DNA of 64,000 nucleotides from CAYYAQ01 sp964469555 (GTDB taxonomy: Bacteria > Planctomycetota > UBA1135 > UBA2386), in NCBI GenBank assembly GCA_964469555.1, contig CAYYAQ010000005.1:1-64000 (forward strand), given 5' to 3'. A program made the translations under genes and the position numbers. The first letter of the stretch is position 1. Every line of letters starts with the position of its first letter. The notes below the pieces were generated by a model that was not told the DNA's origin, did not search any database, and was given only the letters and a program-made list of their open reading frames with translations. Positions 35,800-44,103 of the stretch are shown here, one piece after another.

Positions 35800-36111
35800 C
35801 TCTATTGGCGTCGTCTCTTGTCTCGGCGTTCCGTTCTCAGCCCGTGGCGAGGCGCCACGCTTGAACGCAACAAACCCCAAAAAATTCCAAACCCGCAAGA
35901 CAACCCCGTCCCGTAGGCCCCCCTGCCGAAGATCTCGACAGGTCTGACAGTCGGCGGTTTAGCAACTGCGGTACCTGTCGAATTAGTTCTCGCGGCGGAG
36001 AGCTCGCCATCAGAGCCAAAACATTGGTGGCAACGCGGTTGGGATGTGTAGAAATTCTTATCAGAAGCCGGGGGTGGCGAATTAATTCGGCGAAGAGCGA
36101 GGCGTTTCCGA
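35800..36111. other. AT-richer intergenic region between the OmpH-like gene and the sigma-54 activator
   Basis: 312 bases with a locally lower GC content (GAATTAATTC, TAGAAATTCTTATC), probably holding the promoter of the minus-strand secretion genes. I see no conserved promoter hexamers that I would defend, and no gene. Confidence 0.4.
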
Positions 36112-39100
36112 CTATTCGCCATCCGCCACTGGCGCGTTCTCCGGCCTGCAACGGGCCCGATATCGCGCCCCACGACGGCGTCCGACCCGTTCGATGAGGC
36201 CCCTGGCCAACAGGTCGTTCAAATCCCGCAGTCCGGTCCGTGAGCTCACTCCGGCGACGGCGACGTACTCCTGATTCGAGAGGCTGCCGCGCTCGCACAC
36301 GAGTTCGTAGAGGGTCTGGAGTCTGGACCCGAGGCTCAGGCCAGATCGCGGCAGCACTAGTTCCGGCAGACCGGGAGCGCCGTTGCCCGCATCGCCGATC
36401 GAGTCACCATCGGCTGTGCCAGCCGGGTCACCCGCCGGACGGTCTGCCGGGATCTCGACCGGCGCCCTGAGCATCGTGGGTTGTGGGGCTACATCGACCT
36501 GGGTCAGGATTCCCTGGAGGTGGCTGCGTTCCATCAGTCCCTCTCCAGCGAGGACCATGGCACGGAACGCCGCGTTGCGGAGTTCGCGGATGTTACCCGG
36601 CCAGTCCCGGCGAAAGATCTCGTCCATCGCGTCGGTGCTGAACCCGCGGACCGAGGTGTGCCCGGCGGCCACGGCCTCGCGCCGGAAGACCTCGAGAAGA
36701 GCCGGGATCTCCGACTTGCGCTCTCGAAGCGGCGGCACGGTCACCACCATGCCCTGCAGCCGGTAGTAGAGGTCCTCGCGGAAGGTCCCGTCGGCCACCA
36801 TCGCCTCGATGTTCCGGTTCGTCGCGGCGATCACCCGCACGTCGACTGCGACCGGCGACCTTCCACCGACGCGATCGACCTCGCGCTCCTGGAGCACGCG
36901 GAGCAGTTTCACCTGGGTGTCGAGCGAGACCTCGCCGATCTCGTCCAGGAAGATCGTACCGCCTTCCGCCTGTTCAAACTTGCCGATACGCCGCTCGGTG
37001 GCCCCCGTGAACGCACCCTTCTCGTGCCCGAACAACTCGGACTGGAGCAGGCTCTCCGAGAGTGCGGCGCAGTGCACCTTGACCAGTGGTCCCTTGGCAC
37101 GCTTGCTCCACTGGTGGATGTGGTTGGCGAGGACTTCCTTGCCTGTTCCCGTTTCGCCGTCGAGGAGGATCGTCAACTCGGACGGGGCGACTTTCTGCAC
37201 GACGCGGACCACCTCGTTCATGACGGGGCTACTGAAGACGATGCCCGCGTCGGCGCCCTGCTGGGTCGATGCCACGACGGGTCCCAGAAGGCCCCCGCTC
37301 ATCTTGGACTCCAGCGCGTGGAAGAGGAATTCGGCACTCGCCCCCTCCGCGGGGAACGTCGCGCAGGCAACCTCCAGGTCCGCGGTGCCCCGCACGCCGA
37401 GGTCGGATTCGACGAGGCGACGACTGAGGTCTTCGACGGCGTCGGTCGCCTCGTCTCGACCGACGTCCGGCAGAAGGACCTGGAACGAGTCCGACGAAGA
37501 CCGACAGATCTTCGCCTCGGTCGAGACATGCCTTCGCAAGAGGCTGGCGATGCGCTCCATGTAGCGTCCGTATCCTTCGGCGCCGAGCGCTTCCTCCTGT
37601 TGGTGTCCGTGGACCAGGCGAAAGCCGATGAGCGAAACCGACTCGCCCGCATCCTGCGAGTTGGCGACCGCGCGACCGACGAGACGAGAGAAGTAGTCGG
37701 GCACGAACGCACCCGTGTAGAGATCCTCGACCGCGTGATGGTAGAGCCGGGCGTTCTCGAGCGCGGCGCTGGTCTGCCCGGCGATCGTCGAAAGAAGCTC
37801 CAGGTTCACCGTTGCCGGGTGTGGTGATTCGAACAACAGGAGGATGCCGCCGCGGGAGCGCCCCGCGATCACGAGCGGCAGGACCAGCATGGAGTGGTAG
37901 CCCAGGAACAGCGTCGCGAATACACCCCCGTCGAGCCCTGGGGACAGCTTCATGCTGAGCGGACCGGTCGCGGACAGCACGGTCGCGACGTCCGGCGCCT
38001 GCCGGTCGACTTCCTGACGATCCTCGCCAAAGATCTCGGCACGATCGCGCTCCCAGTCGAGAAGCACCACCCGCACCCGATCCGCCGCAGAGTGACGCGA
38101 GAAGAACGCGACGGCGCTCTTGAGCACCTGATCGAGGTGAAGTCCCGACGTCAGCTCCTGGATGCCGCGGTTGAGGTGGTTGAGATCCTGGATGCGACTG
38201 CGCAGTTCCTGCGCCATGTTGTTGAACGTCTCGGTGAGCCGACCGATCTGTCCGCCCTCCTGGGACTCGACGCACACGTCGAACTCCCCGCGTCGAAGCG
38301 CTTCGGCGCCCTCTTCCAAGCGTTCGATCGGGTCGGTGATCCGACCGGTCACGATCGAAGCAAGCGCGAGGGACAGGACCAGCAGCAACCCAGCGATGAC
38401 GACGAAGAATGTGCGCACCGGGACGCGCTCATCCGCGAGAGTGAGCTTGGCGGCTTCATCGCGTTGCAACACACCGAGAATGGCACGGGGGTTGTCCTGC
38501 GGATCACGCAACACGTCGTACGCCGCGATCCAACTCCCACCGATGCGGTGGCGCTGGAATACCGGCTCGCGACTGTCGCGCGCGGCGAGCCGCACGCGGG
38601 CACGGTCCCGCATCAGATCCGGTTCGTAGCCGACGTTCATCAGACTCGGTTGATCGCCGGACACCATCAATGGATAGCCGCTCGTAGTGCAGAGAACCGC
38701 CGGCTTGCTCGCGCTGATCTCACCCAGCAAGTCTCGATCGAGCGGTCGGGCGAGCGACAGCGACATCGGACCGTCCTCTATGCGCACGCCGAGGAACGGC
38801 TCCTGGTTGAGGTAGAATCCCGGCACAACGCGCAGAGGAGTGTCCAGACGCGTGTCGCTCTCGCTGTCGAACGAAGTGAAGGCCGTGAGCCAATCGGGCG
38901 CGTTCGGGCCCGGTGTGTACTCCAGCTTCATGAAGCCACCCCTCCAACCCCGCTGACTGCTCATCGCGCTCTCGAGTCGAGCCTTCAACTTGTTCACGTC
39001 CTGCTCGCTCTCGGCGCGGAACTCCTCCTCGACCTGGCGGAGATAGGCGATGTGACTCACCGCCGATTCGAGGAGTTTGTCCTGGCGATCGTGCAACAGG

Positions 39101-41802
39101 TCCGACGCCGCGCGCACGGCTTGCTGCAGGTTGCGTTGGAGCGCTTCCTCGTGATCGCTCTCGAGCGTGCGGGCCAGGAGAATGAACATCACCGCCATCG
39201 GGACCACGGCAGCGACCGAGACGACTGCCATCAAGCGCAGACGAAGGTTGGAAAGCCACGCGAGCGCGTCGTTGAAGAGCAACAACAGGAACGGGATCGA
39301 CAGTAGGCACAGCACCATCCTCATCAGCTTGGACAACCGCTGCCGGTCGCCGAACCCCTCGTCCATCCCAAACACTCCGAGGACCGCCCCGCTCTCCTCG
39401 CCGAGCGGAATGAACCGCCGGAATACGCGCGTGCCACCGACGTCGAGGAATCCCTTCACCGTCTCACCGGGTGCGTGAGACAGCGAGCCCTGCACCGCGG
39501 CCGGCAGCTCTGCGTGACGCTCCCGCTCGGTGTCGACGAGATCCGATTCCACGAGGGACCCGTTGCGGTAGACGGCGACGCGGTTGCCTTGAATGGCCGC
39601 GAGAATGTCCGCGCGCAACTTCACCTGACCGGGAGCGGCGGCGACGAGCGGCGAGTTGGAAGGCTCCGGCGGCGCGATCGAACGCTCGTAGCCGAAGATC
39701 ACCGACCGGAAGCGGACTGGATAGAGCCCCATGCCCCGGAACTCGAGGCGCTGTACCAGGGCATCGCGCCGCAGGTCGACTCGGTAGACGACGTTGATCC
39801 TCTTGTCCTCGTCTTCGACGCCGCCGACTTCCGCTTGGACTGCCGGCAACCCTTCGGTGACGTCCTCGCTGTTCCGCGAACTCTGCTCGTAGAACATCGA
39901 CTCCTGATGAGTCAGCGTGATGACCTTGTCTTCTCCCTTGGCGAAGTGGATGACGACCTTGCAGACCTCCTCGCCCTTCGGGGGTTCGGTCGAAGTCAGC
40001 ACCGGGTAGGCGGCGCTGTAGACCAACCACAACTTGTCGAACGCACGGACGCGACCGCGCGGGATCTCGATGCGCCGCACCTCCACCTCGTCTTGCAATT
40101 CAAAGCCGGCATCCTTCGGGTGCACGCCGCGCAGATCTGTCTCGATTTCGCCGAGCGCTTGGCCCAGAACGAGCGGGCGAGGCTCGGAGTCGGGATTGAT
40201 CGGAACCAGCGTCATGCCGATCAACTCGATCTTGACCTCGCCGCGCGCGGTGAGGCTCAGGCTCGAAGCCCCTTCCGGAATGACGTCCGACACGTAGGTC
40301 ATGTCACGGTCCGGCTCGCCAAACACCGCGCAGGAAACCAGAGCCACACCCGTGGCGAGGTCGAGATTGTGGACGACCTCGTTGCCGTCGCGCAGGCGGT
40401 AGGTCAACAGCAGCGTCGGCAGCGGGGACTCGTCAAGGAGGCCAAGCGCGACCGGGGAGACGACCAGGTAGAGATTGCCCTGCTCCAGGGGCTTCTTCCA
40501 GGAGAAGCTCTGCGGTTGCTCCGCCGGCAGTGGCAACCAGTACGGTCGCACCCGGAAGCCCTCCTCGGGGTATTCGCGCGGTCGAGTACCGAACTGCTTC
40601 GCCGCCATCTCGGAGAGAAACTGGTACGAGAGCGACTGCTTCCGCTTGATCGGTTGGCCCTGAAGAAGATCGAGCAACGGCCTGTCGCGGGCCGCCCCGA
40701 CGTAGCTCGTCAGGGTGCCCTCTTCCATCCGCGGCATGAGCTCCCCTTCCAGCGTCGCGACGGCGCTCTCGAGACGCTGCTCCCGTACGCTTTTCTGGTT
40801 CGTCAACCACACCGGGAGGAACAGCCCGACGAGCAGCAGGACGACTCCGAGCACGCGGACGAACCGCGCCGGCACCGTAGCCAGGTGCACGAGGGGCGCG
40901 CGCCGCGAAAAGAAGAAGATGGTGGTCAGTACGAGGAGACCGACGAGACCCCACGGAAGGAACTCGGCGAGGCGTTCGTCGAAACCGATGCCCGAGTTGT
41001 AGGTCGACAGGAGCGGGGGGCGAAACTTCAATTCCATGAAGCCACCGGTGCCCAGCGTCGGATTCTCGCCGTCGAGCGTCGCGTAGTGCACGACGTCGGA
41101 CCCCGGATCGCGGTCGTTGAACGCCAGGTGAAAACCAAGCCGATCGAACGCCCTGCCGTCCGCGAGCGGCAGGAAGTTGTGGATCGGGATGCTCGCCTCG
41201 AACGTGTAGGTCTTCGCCTTCGGATCGGAACGCGAAGCGACGAGCTTCACACCCTCCAACCCCAGTCCAGTCGGCCTCGCGCCCGGAGTGCCGCGATCCC
41301 ACGGTCGTCGGAACGACTTGCCGGCGAGAGGTAGCAGGAACAACTGCACGTCTTCCTTGCCGAGACGACGGCTGGCCGTCGCGTCCTCGCTGTCCTCGGC
41401 CAACTTCACGTCGAGGAAGACCTCGATCGAGTCGCCGGTCTCCAGATCCTCGCCCTCGCGAACGGGAACGTGGTGATCGTCCCGGACGATCCCGGCGAGG
41501 TAGAGGTGGCTCGTGTCGCTCGCGATCCACAAGTCCGCGGAGAAGTCGTCGACCCCACCCCACTTGCGCCGCTTCGCCTGGTTCCAGATAGACCTCGCCT
41601 TGTCGATCTTGCGGAGGTGGAACGTGCCGTCCTTCGTCCACTCCCTGAGGTTGCCGTCGATCACGAGCCCGCTCGGTCGGGTGTGGACGACCTTCGGCGA
41701 GGCCAGCGACGGGACGGCCTGCCCCGATGCGTCGGCGAGCGGCGAGAGGACCATCGACGCCCAGAAAACGCCGGTCCAAGCTGAGTTGGTCTTATTCGCC
41801 AT
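36112..41802 (-). CDS. Membrane-bound multidomain sigma-54 activator with CBM9-like sensor
   Basis: 1,896 residues. Order, approximately: signal peptide; CBM9-like domain 40-260 (LVIDGNLREWTKDGTF, DSIEVFLDVK); membrane helices near 281 and 317; large extracytoplasmic region; helices near 831 and 855; second sensor region; helix near 1127; HAMP 1154-1205 (ITDPIERLEEGAEALRRGEF); GAF 1218-1350; degenerate GGDEF 1360-1500 (RSSSDSFQVLLP in place of RxGGDEF); sigma-54 AAA+ 1520-1755 (Walker A DGETGTGKE, ELFGHEKGAFTGATER, FREDLYYRLQGM, WPGNIRELRNAA); C-terminal winged helix 1821-1891 (SRTGLRDLNDLLARGLIERV). The GAFTGA loop is intact, so it should remodel sigma-54 polymerase. The winged helix replaces the usual Fis-type helix-turn-helix. 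Start ATG 41802; GTG 41811 is possible. Confidence 0.85.
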   Translation of the reverse strand: MANKTNSAWTGVFWASMVLSPLADASGQAVPSLASPKVVHTRPSGLVIDGNLREWTKDGTFHLRKIDKARSIWNQAKRRKWGGVDDFSADLWIASDTSHLYLAGIVRDDHHVPVREGEDLETGDSIEVFLDVKLAEDSEDATASRRLGKEDVQLFLLPLAGKSFRRPWDRGTPGARPTGLGLEGVKLVASRSDPKAKTYTFEASIPIHNFLPLADGRAFDRLGFHLAFNDRDPGSDVVHYATLDGENPTLGTGGFMELKFRPPLLSTYNSGIGFDERLAEFLPWGLVGLLVLTTIFFFSRRAPLVHLATVPARFVRVLGVVLLLVGLFLPVWLTNQKSVREQRLESAVATLEGELMPRMEEGTLTSYVGAARDRPLLDLLQGQPIKRKQSLSYQFLSEMAAKQFGTRPREYPEEGFRVRPYWLPLPAEQPQSFSWKKPLEQGNLYLVVSPVALGLLDESPLPTLLLTYRLRDGNEVVHNLDLATGVALVSCAVFGEPDRDMTYVSDVIPEGASSLSLTARGEVKIELIGMTLVPINPDSEPRPLVLGQALGEIETDLRGVHPKDAGFELQDEVEVRRIEIPRGRVRAFDKLWLVYSAAYPVLTSTEPPKGEEVCKVVIHFAKGEDKVITLTHQESMFYEQSSRNSEDVTEGLPAVQAEVGGVEDEDKRINVVYRVDLRRDALVQRLEFRGMGLYPVRFRSVIFGYERSIAPPEPSNSPLVAAAPGQVKLRADILAAIQGNRVAVYRNGSLVESDLVDTERERHAELPAAVQGSLSHAPGETVKGFLDVGGTRVFRRFIPLGEESGAVLGVFGMDEGFGDRQRLSKLMRMVLCLLSIPFLLLLFNDALAWLSNLRLRLMAVVSVAAVVPMAVMFILLARTLESDHEEALQRNLQQAVRAASDLLHDRQDKLLESAVSHIAYLRQVEEEFRAESEQDVNKLKARLESAMSSQRGWRGGFMKLEYTPGPNAPDWLTAFTSFDSESDTRLDTPLRVVPGFYLNQEPFLGVRIEDGPMSLSLARPLDRDLLGEISASKPAVLCTTSGYPLMVSGDQPSLMNVGYEPDLMRDRARVRLAARDSREPVFQRHRIGGSWIAAYDVLRDPQDNPRAILGVLQRDEAAKLTLADERVPVRTFFVVIAGLLLVLSLALASIVTGRITDPIERLEEGAEALRRGEFDVCVESQEGGQIGRLTETFNNMAQELRSRIQDLNHLNRGIQELTSGLHLDQVLKSAVAFFSRHSAADRVRVVLLDWERDRAEIFGEDRQEVDRQAPDVATVLSATGPLSMKLSPGLDGGVFATLFLGYHSMLVLPLVIAGRSRGGILLLFESPHPATVNLELLSTIAGQTSAALENARLYHHAVEDLYTGAFVPDYFSRLVGRAVANSQDAGESVSLIGFRLVHGHQQEEALGAEGYGRYMERIASLLRRHVSTEAKICRSSSDSFQVLLPDVGRDEATDAVEDLSRRLVESDLGVRGTADLEVACATFPAEGASAEFLFHALESKMSGGLLGPVVASTQQGADAGIVFSSPVMNEVVRVVQKVAPSELTILLDGETGTGKEVLANHIHQWSKRAKGPLVKVHCAALSESLLQSELFGHEKGAFTGATERRIGKFEQAEGGTIFLDEIGEVSLDTQVKLLRVLQEREVDRVGGRSPVAVDVRVIAATNRNIEAMVADGTFREDLYYRLQGMVVTVPPLRERKSEIPALLEVFRREAVAAGHTSVRGFSTDAMDEIFRRDWPGNIRELRNAAFRAMVLAGEGLMERSHLQGILTQVDVAPQPTMLRAPVEIPADRPAGDPAGTADGDSIGDAGNGAPGLPELVLPRSGLSLGSRLQTLYELVCERGSLSNQEYVAVAGVSSRTGLRDLNDLLARGLIERVGRRRGARYRARCRPENAPVADGE

Positions 41803-42030
41803 TTTCGCCACGCGGGGAGCGCGTCCCTGAAAGTGTGGCGAGAATCCTAACCACCTTGGGTTGCAGGGCCAAGGGGAGTCTGAGCGCCTGACCGCAAACC
41901 TCGGGGAGAAAAACGCTATGGGGTGGTTATCGGAAACGCCAGCCCCAGATCTCAGAGACTCGCCGACCGACTTCCGGGTGGTAGACCGTTGCCTACAGAA
42001 CTATCCTGGAGGGTGTTGCACCCGATCACC

Positions 42031-43884
42031 ATGCGCGCATCCAACTCCACTCGCCATCGTTACGCGGTCCTGTACTCGCTCCTCGCCATCTGGGCACTCT
42101 CCGGCCTCGTCCGAGCCCAGGGACCAGTCGGGGATCCAACCAAGGCGCCAACCGGCCTGACCGTCGTAGTCCTCGACGTGGGACAGGGCGACGCCACCAT
42201 CATCGTCGGACCGACGGGGACGGCCCTCGTCGTGGACGGCGGCCCCGAGAACTCCGGGAAGAACGTCATCATCCCGATGCTCAACAAACTCGGAGTGAAG
42301 ACGGTCCACTTCGTCCTCACCACGCACTACCACGCCGACCACGTCGGCGGTCTCGACGAGTTGATCGACAACTTCACCGTGTTGTCAGTCTGGGATCGCG
42401 GCCTCGTGGACGCCCCCACCACCGCGAGCTACAAGGGCTACTCCCGGGCCGCGGGATCGAAACGCAACACGGTCGTCGTCGGCTCGAGCTTCGTACTCGG
42501 CGGCGGCGCCAAGGCCACCGTCCTCGCTTCCAACGGAAAGGTCGGGTCCAAGACGTACTCACTCAAGGGAACGCAACAGATCGAAAACTCGAGATCGATC
42601 GTGCTCAGACTCGAGTACGGCGATTTCTCGATGTGGCTCGGCGGAGACCTGTTGGGCGGCGCGAACGGCACGTTCGACCTGGAGAGCAAGGTCGCGCCGG
42701 TCTGCGGCGACGTCGACGTCTACCGCGTCAACCACCACGGCAGCAACACGTCATCGAACTCGACCCTGCTCGGGTGGCTGAAGCCCGAAGTCAGCATGGC
42801 GAGCAGCGGCGCGAGGAATCCGTATGGTCACCCCACCACCAGCGTGACGAACCGCATCAACCCGAAGAGCAGTTCGAGTCTCTTCATGAGCACATCGGTC
42901 GGCGCGGCGTCCAATCTCGGCTACGCGGTCGACGGGACGATCACGCTCACGACGGACGGCTACCGCTACCGGATCACCGGCGAATCGGGGCGGTCCTTCG
43001 ACATCTACACCGATGAAGTCGCGGCGACGCCAGTGCCGGCAGGGACGCTGCGCATCTCTGAGCTGCACCGAAACCCGCGCAACAGCGAAGGCGAGTACCT
43101 CGAGATCTACTGCCAGGGCCCAGGACCGGTCAACCTGCGCGGGCTGGTGGTGTCGGGCAACCTCGGTTCGTTCACCCTGCGCACCCCGTACCGGTTGCTG
43201 CCGGGCGAGTACCTGCTGTTCGACATGCAGGGCGACAGAGCACGCAACGGCGGCCTGCCGCTGGCACACTGCCTCCCCTACGGGGCGATCACGTTCGGCA
43301 ACTCGTTCGATACGTTGACGCTGACGCTCAACGGCATCGAGCAGGACCGACTGTCGTTCAACAGCCTCCCGGGTGGATACGGCGTCGCGTCCGAGCGCGT
43401 CCGGCTCAACACGGCGACGAACACTTTCAACTTCGCGGCAGCGACGACGAGCTACGGCACCGGGGACAAGGGCACTCCCGGCGTCCGGAACTCTGCCGAC
43501 AAGACGGCCTACGCGCCGATCGCCGCGATGGAAGTGCTGCCGGCCAGCGCACCTGGGGGTCGAGCGATCCACATGATCGCCACCGCGACCGCGCACGCAC
43601 TCAAGCAACACGCGATGGTGATGTCGCTGGGCACGTCACCGGGGATGACGATTGGTAGCACGCACATTCCGCTCAACCCGGATGCGTTGTTCAACGCGTC
43701 GTTGATGTTGCCGGGTGTGATCGGCCAGATTCCGAGCTCCGGGCGCCGCGGGCTGCGTATCTCGGTGCCGACGGTGGCTGGGCTACAGGGACTGCGGGCC
43801 TACTACGGCCACGTCATCCTGGACGCGACGGGTCCGGTGCCGTTCCCCGCGGCGTCGAACGCCGCGTTCTTCGTGTTCCCGTAG
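42031..43884 (+). CDS. Secreted ComEC-type metallo-beta-lactamase-fold protein with lamin-tail domain
   Basis: 617 residues. A signal peptide (YSLLAIWALSGLVRAQ) precedes a metallo-beta-lactamase domain (about 35-300): VVVLDVGQGDATIIVGPTGT, TTHYHADHVGGLDEL (metal motif HxHxDH), and VYRVNHHGSNTSSNSTLLGW, as in the ComEC C-terminal nuclease-like domain. Next comes a lamin-tail-like domain (about 345-490; LRISELHRNPRNSEGEYLEI), then a C-terminal module (NPDALFNASLML) shared with the fragment at 25548. Secreted proteins of this build may be phosphodiesterases or nucleases. Divergent from the sigma-54 activator. Confidence 0.85.
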   Translation: MRASNSTRHRYAVLYSLLAIWALSGLVRAQGPVGDPTKAPTGLTVVVLDVGQGDATIIVGPTGTALVVDGGPENSGKNVIIPMLNKLGVKTVHFVLTTHYHADHVGGLDELIDNFTVLSVWDRGLVDAPTTASYKGYSRAAGSKRNTVVVGSSFVLGGGAKATVLASNGKVGSKTYSLKGTQQIENSRSIVLRLEYGDFSMWLGGDLLGGANGTFDLESKVAPVCGDVDVYRVNHHGSNTSSNSTLLGWLKPEVSMASSGARNPYGHPTTSVTNRINPKSSSSLFMSTSVGAASNLGYAVDGTITLTTDGYRYRITGESGRSFDIYTDEVAATPVPAGTLRISELHRNPRNSEGEYLEIYCQGPGPVNLRGLVVSGNLGSFTLRTPYRLLPGEYLLFDMQGDRARNGGLPLAHCLPYGAITFGNSFDTLTLTLNGIEQDRLSFNSLPGGYGVASERVRLNTATNTFNFAAATTSYGTGDKGTPGVRNSADKTAYAPIAAMEVLPASAPGGRAIHMIATATAHALKQHAMVMSLGTSPGMTIGSTHIPLNPDALFNASLMLPGVIGQIPSSGRRGLRISVPTVAGLQGLRAYYGHVILDATGPVPFPAASNAAFFVFP

Positions 43885-44064
43885 CGCGCCGCTCAGGACG
43901 AACCGTTGAGAAGGTCTGTCGCGGACTGAGTCTGCAGACCTGGCTCCGGTCCCGAGCGAGCAGCGGTGCATCGATCGTGGGCCACACCGAGGCCCCAGCC
44001 GGGCCAGATTCTATTTCTGGCCAACCTCGTGACGCGCAGAGAGCGATGATCAACGCGGTGTTGT

Positions 44065-44083
44065 TCCGGTCGCGTCGCGACCG
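44065..44083. terminator. Hairpin just beyond the PNPase stop
   Basis: CCGGTCGC / GCGACCGG, an 8-bp perfect stem with a 3-base loop, 20 bases downstream of the pnp stop on the minus strand. No T-tract follows, so it may be an RNA 3'-end stabiliser and not a true terminator. A second inverted repeat (GGCCAGA / TCTGGCC) lies near 44001-44022. Confidence 0.35.
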
Positions 44084-44103
44084 GGGCTCGTGTTCAGCCT
44101 GCG

